A DNA stretch of 64,000 bases from contig SMMW01000020.1 of the NCBI GenBank assembly GCA_004794655.1, positions 785,001 to 849,000 of the forward strand, given 5' to 3'. The position numbers were made by a program, and so were the translations under genes. A model generated the notes under the pieces. That model saw nothing but the letters and a program-made list of their open reading frames with translations. It was not told the origin of the DNA and ran no database searches. This document shows, one piece after another, positions 59,092 to 64,000 of the stretch. Source of the stretch: Marisa cornuarietis. Its lineage: Eukaryota; Mollusca; Gastropoda; Architaenioglossa; Ampullariidae. The first letter of the stretch is position 1. Every line of letters starts with the position of its first letter.

Positions 59092-59372
59092 GAAGCGGAT
59101 GGCCGAGTGGTTAGAGCGCTGGCGTCCGAACCGAGAGCGCGCTGGTTCAATTCCCGATAAGCGCAGCATAGTTCCCCCAGTCGACCCAGCTGACGGGAAT
59201 GGGTACCTGACTCCATAGAGGGTTGGGGAAGGTAAGGCAGCGAGGGAGAGGAGATGGGCACCACCCTCATGTAAAAGCTGGCCCCGAGAAAAGTGGGGTC
59301 TCTAACACCTCACTCCCCAACGACCTGAAAAGGTTAGGGGATGACCTTTACCTTTTTCTTTACCCTTAAACA
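59092..59372 (+). mobile_element. tRNA-derived SINE with conserved central domain
   Basis: The head AGCGGATGGCCGAGTGGTTA is a good box A of a tRNA-Leu/Ser type, and GGTTCAATTCC (59,143-59,153) is a good box B. No matching acceptor stem closes it, so it is not a tRNA gene. The body contains GACCCAGCTGACGGGAATGG and GTACCTGACTCC, shared with the SINE at 61,725. It ends in a CCTTTAC-type tail (59,345-59,370). Confidence 0.88.
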
Positions 59373-59768
59373 TTTTCAGTAAGTTTTAAGTCATATACAT
59401 ATTTTTGTTGCCGAGCCTCATAACCATTTTACTTTTCAGTGGAACGAAACAGTAATATGTTTGTTGAAATTAAGAGAGAACAAGTTGTTAGAGTGTCTGC
59501 TTTCTCGATCACCATGAATACTGAGATGTTAGAATGTGCCAGAACAGTAATGTCGACGTAGTTGTAATTGGTGGCTTGTCGGTGAACCACCCGCTGGGTC
59601 GAGTGACCGTTACACTAGCCGAACCCCGCCTGAACTAGTCTTTCTCAAGGCTCGCTGATGGATCGGTCTCTGTACAGCGATGACTACCACTACGGCTACC
59701 GCTGTTGGGTGAGCTGACTAACATGTGAGGCCATGCTACTGACTGCAGCACGCACGCAATATGTTTAC
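59373..59768. other. Spacer, nothing recognised
   Basis: No feature recognised between the SINE and the 33-bp repeat. Confidence 0.4.
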
Positions 59769-59771
59769 AAG

Positions 59772-60350
59772 TTCTTTCTCTATACAACAGCACTGTCTCT
59801 ATACAACTGTCTCTATACAACAGCAGTGTCTCTATACAACTGTCTCTATACAACAGTAGTGTCTCTATACAACTGTCTCTATACAACAGTAGTGTCTCTA
59901 TACAACAGTCTCTATACAACAGTAGTGTCTCTATACAACTGTCTCTATACGACAGTAGTGTCTCTATACAACTGTCTCTATACAACAGTAGTGTCTCTAT
60001 ACAACAGTCTCTATACAACAGTAGTGTCTCTATACAACTGTCTCTATACAACAGTAGTGTCTCTATACAACTGTCTCTATACAACAGTAGTGTCTCTATA
60101 CAACTGTCTCTATACAACAGTAGTGTCTCTATACAACTGTCTCTATACAACAGTAGTGTCTCTATACAACTGTCTCTATACAACAGTAGTGTCTCTATAC
60201 AACTGTCTCTATACAACAGTAGTGTCTCTATACAACTGTCTCTATACAACAGTAGTGTCTCTATACAACTGTCTCTATACAACAGTAGTGTCTCTATGCA
60301 ACTGTCTCTATACAACAGTAGTGTCTCTATACAACAGTAGTGTCTCTAAC
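59772..60350. repeat. 33-bp tandem repeat, about 17 copies
   Basis: Unit TCTCTATACAACAGTAGTGT followed by CTCTATACAACTG. Internally it is a doubled half-unit (CTCTATACAAC occurs twice). Since 33 is a multiple of three, frames of more than 200 codons are open on both strands; neither is supported as a gene. Confidence 0.97.
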
Positions 60351-60735
60351 CCCACTGCAGGGATGTGTGTGCTGTAGGAAATGGCGATGTTAGCTCCGTT
60401 GACCCGAGTTTCTGTTGATGTGTTCACAGTATTCTGCGATCCTACAGACGACACAATGGCTGTCCGAGCTGTATATGTGAACTCAGGGCCGTTGAGAGCC
60501 AGCATGGATGTAGTCTGATAGTGTCTACTGTCTACGCCCTAATGTTTGGACTTTGCATCTTTCATTTGACTATCTTTACTGACATTGTGCATCTGTGTGA
60601 AACTAATCTTACTGTGACCGTTAACATGATGCTCTAACAAGAGTTGTGATTATGGAACCAGGTTTCAGTCAGCGAGAGTTAAGCCACTGAACCAGAGATC
60701 GACAGTTGATCTTTTATACAAACATCATTATAACT
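60351..60735. other. Spacer, nothing recognised
   Basis: No coding region recognised. Confidence 0.4.
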
Positions 60736-60744
60736 TTTTGCTAA

Positions 60745-60842
60745 TTTTAAACAGAACTTTTTTTCAAGTGCTTTGACCCTGCCTTTATGGTGGGGTAAAG
60801 CGCTATATAAATATACATTACATGTATTATTATTATTATTTG
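60745..60842 (+). mobile_element. 3' end of a retroelement with (ATT)n tail
   Basis: GGTGGGGTAAAGCGCTATATAAATA followed by a (TTA)n tail is a very common 3' terminus of invertebrate SINE/LINE elements. The similar tail in inverse orientation at 20,976-21,010 supports this. Confidence 0.55.
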
Positions 60843-61001
60843 AAATCTTCTGCAGCATGCCTGGACTGAACGACAGCTCGCATGATGTGGTTCAACGCCT
60901 CATGTAGCCACTAAAGTCTTTGGGCAATTGCCTGTACACAGGTACTCCACCAGTTTTTCTCTAATCGAGGACCTGCCCTCCAACAACACAGGCTTCACTG
61001 A

Positions 61002-61355
61002 AACAGAGGAGACCTGCCAAAGGAAAATGAAGATGGACAAGTGCGATGCAGATTTCAGGCGGCTAAAGAACACCATGTGCTGAAGTGGGTCGACAAGAAG
61101 ATGGCTGACCTTTCAGCCATTCACAGGCCTCAGATGATCACCGGGAAGACTTGCACTAGTGTAAAGAAGAAGCCCACAGCTATCGTAGAGTGCTACAAGC
61201 ATATGGGCGGAGTGGACCACAGTGATCAAATGGTTTTCTACAACCCTTTTCACAGGAATGCTATGAAATGGTGGAAGAAAGTTGCCTTAAATCTGTTAGC
61301 TCTCACCATGGTGCAAGCCTACCGTTTATACCCAAAGGTCAGAAAAAGGATTTAA
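61002..61355 (+). pseudogene. piggyBac-type transposase fragment
   Basis: The open frame runs from a stop just before 61,002 to the stop at 61,353-61,355, with no proper start codon. It encodes L-P-K-E..., W-V-D-K-K, L-S-A-I-H-R-P-Q-M and Y-K-H-M-G-G-V-D-H-S-D-Q-M (about 61,192-61,232). These are the C-terminal part of the DDE domain of piggyBac transposases; the M-G-G-V-D-x-x-D-Q block holds one of the catalytic aspartates. W-W-K-K-V follows. The upstream catalytic part and the zinc-binding tail are missing, so it is a dead fragment or an exon of a domesticated gene that I cannot complete. The frame at 61,359-61,730 has no recognised domain. Confidence 0.85.
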
Positions 61356-61724
61356 AAAATGCCAGATATGTGTCTTGAAGATTTTATCATTTCTGTAGAT
61401 GAAGATGCCACGCCAAAAAGTTATGGGAGCTGCAGTACCTCGGAAACCTCAACAATTTTGCTTTCAAGGCAGGCATTTTCTTGTTTTCTTAAAAGTAGAA
61501 AGTACTGTCATGTTTGTTTCGAGTTGCTGAAGGCACAAGATATAGAGATCCCAATTACCGGAAGGATAGGACCCAACGGACTAACTGGGAGTGCCAACAA
61601 TTTAAGAAGGCCCTCTGTGTATATCCCTGTATGCAGGCCTACCATACTATGCAGGGCTACACTCGACCCTAAACATATAATTGTTTGTTTTTTGTTTTTT
61701 TTTATAAATGGTTCAGATTTCGTG
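61356..61724. other. Sequence downstream of piggyBac fragment
   Basis: A 123-codon open frame at 61,359-61,730 begins four bases after the transposase stop in another frame. It might be the frameshifted C-terminal tail of the transposase, but I see no cysteine pattern that proves this. Confidence 0.3.
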
Positions 61725-61965
61725 GGATAGGGAGGCGCAGCTCTAGGTGGATAAGGGAAAAGGATGTCAGCCAGACACACCTGTTCTCTAGGTTTTCTCC
61801 CTCTCGAGGCTTGACCTTTTGCAACTCTCTGTAACCTCAAATACCCATTCCCGACATCTGGGTTGTCTAGTGGAATTTTTCTGTGCCACAAATATATCGA
61901 ATTCTTGGTGAGTTCAAGGTTTAGTGCTCTAACCACTCAGCAAACCGCCTCAGCGCCACGGTAGA
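61725..61965 (-). mobile_element. tRNA-derived SINE, related to the 59,092 copy
   Basis: The minus strand starts GAGGCGGTTTGCTGAGTGGT and TAGAGCAC (box A-like). It has a degraded box B, then CCCAGATGTCGGGAATGGGT and ATTTGAGG, the same central domain as the SINE at 59,092. It continues with GGGAGAAAACCTAGAGAACA and GGTG. Confidence 0.78.
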
Positions 61966-62360
61966 CCAAACTGTCAATGACACATGACACTGAAAAACGT
62001 GTCCTACCTCCATGCTGCTTCTTACCATGACTATAAAATGCCTGCACGCTTCATGGTCTGATAAGGCAACATCATTAATAGGAATGAACACAAGGCTACA
62101 GGCTAAAACCAAGAAAAATACAGAAAGCCTGAAGCACGTGAAGGCAGAATAAATCTTGGCTCGCTGTGGGCTGGCAGAGAAGAGATCTTGTGTCTAGGGA
62201 AGTACAAACAAATGCCGAACAAGACTAAAGCACTACTCGTGAGCTTTGATCACTGTCACAAGGAACAAAACCATTACCGTCTTCATTTCAAATGCAGGAA
62301 GGTAGTAGCCTCCATGTGAGGTTTATCTCCCTCAGAGAAACCTGTAGTCTCAAGCTGAAA
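61966..62360. other. Spacer, nothing recognised
   Basis: No coding region or RNA gene recognised. Confidence 0.4.
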
Positions 62361-62366
62361 GAGGGC

Positions 62367-62391
62367 GTGTGTGTGTGTGTGTGTGTGTGTT
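62367..62391. repeat. (GT)n microsatellite
   Basis: About 12 GT units. Confidence 0.95.
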
Positions 62392-62548
62392 TGAACGGTG
62401 ATATTTAGCTCTACAGTAGAATGAGCAATTCACAGTAGTACCTCTCCTTTCATATAAAAACAAAACAACAAAACCGCTTGACCTGCCTCTTCTTTATTAC
62501 AACTTAGGCTGAAAGTAAAATAGGGCCGCACGTATGCAGTCAACAGTG

Positions 62549-63833
62549 ATAGTATATACACAGGTGTTACTGTACCATGGCGACGGTAGATACACACGTA
62601 TATAGTATATACACAGGTGTGTACTGTACCATGGCGACGGTAGATACACACATATATAGTATATACACAGGTGTATACTGTACCATGGCGATGGTAGATA
62701 TATACACGTATATAGTATATACACAGGTGTTACTGTACCATGGCGATGGTAGATATACACACGTATATAGTATATACACAGGTGTGTACTGTACCATGGC
62801 GACGGTAGATACACACATATATAGTATATACACAGGTGTATACTGTACCATGGCGATGGTAGATATATACACGTATATAGTATATACACAGGTGTTACTG
62901 TACCATGGCGATGGTAGATATACACACGTATATAGTATATACACAGGTGTTACTGTACCACGGCGATGGTAGATACACAAATATATAGTATATACACAGG
63001 TGTATACTGTACCATGGCGATGGTAGATATACACACGTATATAGTATATACACAGGTGTGTACTGTACCATGGCGACGGTAGATACACACATATATAGTA
63101 TATACACAGGTGTATACTGTACCATGGCGATGGTAGATATATACACACGTATATAGTATATACACAGGTGTTACTGTACCACGGCGATGGTAGATACACA
63201 AATATATAGTATATACACAGGTGTGTATTGTACCATGGCGATGGTAGATATACACACGTATATAGTATATACACAGGTGTGTACTGTACCATGGCGACGG
63301 TAGATATACACACGTATATAGTATATACACAGGTGTTACTGTACCATGGCGATGGTAGATACACACATATATAGTATATACACAGGTGTATACTGTACCA
63401 CGGCGATGGTAGATCACGCGTAGATAGTATATACACAGGTGTGTACTGCACCATGGCGATGGTAGATATACACACGTATATAGTATAACACAGGTGTGTA
63501 ATGTAACATTGCAATGGTAGATATACACACGTATATAGTATATACACATGTGTTTACTGTATCATGGCGATGGTAGATATACACACGTATATAGTATATA
63601 CACAGGTGTGTACTGTACCATGGCGATGGTAGATCACGCGTAGATAGTATATACACAGGTGTGTACTGTACCATGGCGATGGTAGATCACGCGTAGATAG
63701 TATATACACAGGTGTGTAATGTAACATTGCGATGGTAGATATACACACATATATAGTATATACACAGGTGTGTACTGTACCATGGCGATGGTAGATCACG
63801 CGTAGATAGTATATACACAGGTGTATATTGTAA
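62549..63833. repeat. 54-57 bp minisatellite, about 23 copies
   Basis: The unit includes TGTACTGTACCATGGCGATGG, then TAGATATACACACGTATATA and GTATATACACAGG. Copies vary at GATGG/GACGG and in the length of the TA segment. A variant with TAGATCACGCGTAGATAG clusters at the right end. Long open frames on both strands are artefacts. Confidence 0.97.
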
Positions 63834-64000
63834 TGCCGAGAGATTATTTGCATTTTTTTCAGCAACTTAGCATGTAGAAAGGTGTGATTATGGTTGTGCC
63901 TTTTTTTAAAGAAAAACAACAGCCACTTCTTCTACATTCTAACATGCAGCTTTAAAGAAACTGCATTTTCATTGTATGAAAATATTTTGGTTTGGCATTC
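63834..64000. other. Window end, nothing recognised
   Basis: Unique AT-rich sequence. Confidence 0.4.

Noticed and set aside
59092..59165. Possible functional tRNA gene
   Set aside because: Box A and box B are good, but no paired acceptor stem or clean 3' end is seen and a SINE body follows directly.
62567..63547. 326-codon frame on the minus strand
   Set aside because: It is entirely within the 54-57 bp minisatellite, with open frames in several registers.

Overview
This is animal nuclear DNA, most likely from a mollusc and probably a gastropod. I infer this from the family feel of the intronless rhodopsin-class receptors, the mix of non-LTR retrotransposons, tRNA-derived SINEs, piggyBac and Tigger-like remnants, very abundant CA/GT microsatellites and minisatellites, and a short TTAGGG-like block. 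No bacterial operon, rRNA gene, CRISPR array or intact stand-alone tRNA gene was seen. The organism call rests on recognition, not on a database search.

The only convincing host genes are six G-protein-coupled receptor (GPCR) genes. All are on the minus strand, all have a single uninterrupted coding exon, and they start near 7297, 14609, 33957, 40559, 49499 and 57915. A decayed seventh copy lies near 25.95-26.30 kb, so units recur roughly every 7-12 kb. They share the frame of class A receptors but with unusual signature residues: T-Q-R where DRY is expected, N-F-Y-L-Y in place of NPxxY, and F-P-Y-Y or F-P-S-C in place of CWxP. Most also share a C-terminal E-x-F ending. Copy 4 lacks TM6 and TM7 through a clean in-frame deletion. 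Copy 2 has lost the E-x-phi tail by a frameshift. Copies 2 and 3 share a nearly identical tract of about 170 bp inside otherwise divergent genes, which suggests gene conversion. Copies 5 and 6 are a recent pair inside a larger segmental duplication (about 41.1-50.4 kb and 52.9-58.8 kb).

Layout: 0-3.5 kb, a 5'-cut non-LTR retrotransposon and a second decayed one. 3.8-5.5 kb, small tandem repeats. 6.0-7.4 kb, receptor 1. 9.3-11 kb, microsatellites and a reverse transcriptase fragment. 13.4-14.7 kb, receptor 2. 15.4-17.4 kb, a 43-bp satellite. 18.4-20.8 kb, a CGTG-rich repeat field split by a LINE. 22.7-24.7 kb, one LINE broken in two. 25.9-26.3 kb, receptor relic. 26.6-32.6 kb, minisatellites and another LINE relic. 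32.8-34.1 kb, receptor 3. 39.7-40.6 kb, truncated receptor 4. 41-58.8 kb, the duplicated block with receptors 5 and 6, SINEs and a Tigger-like remnant. 58.8-64 kb, SINEs, a 33-bp repeat, a piggyBac fragment and a 54-57 bp minisatellite.

The receptors look like a locally expanding lineage-specific family, perhaps chemosensory or peptide receptors. Ligand and tissue cannot be read from the sequence. Each copy has a CA/TG-rich block about 140-330 bp upstream of its start codon. Several share a short leader motif (AGAYAACGACA on the coding strand), and copies 1, 2, 5 and 6 have a TATA-like box.
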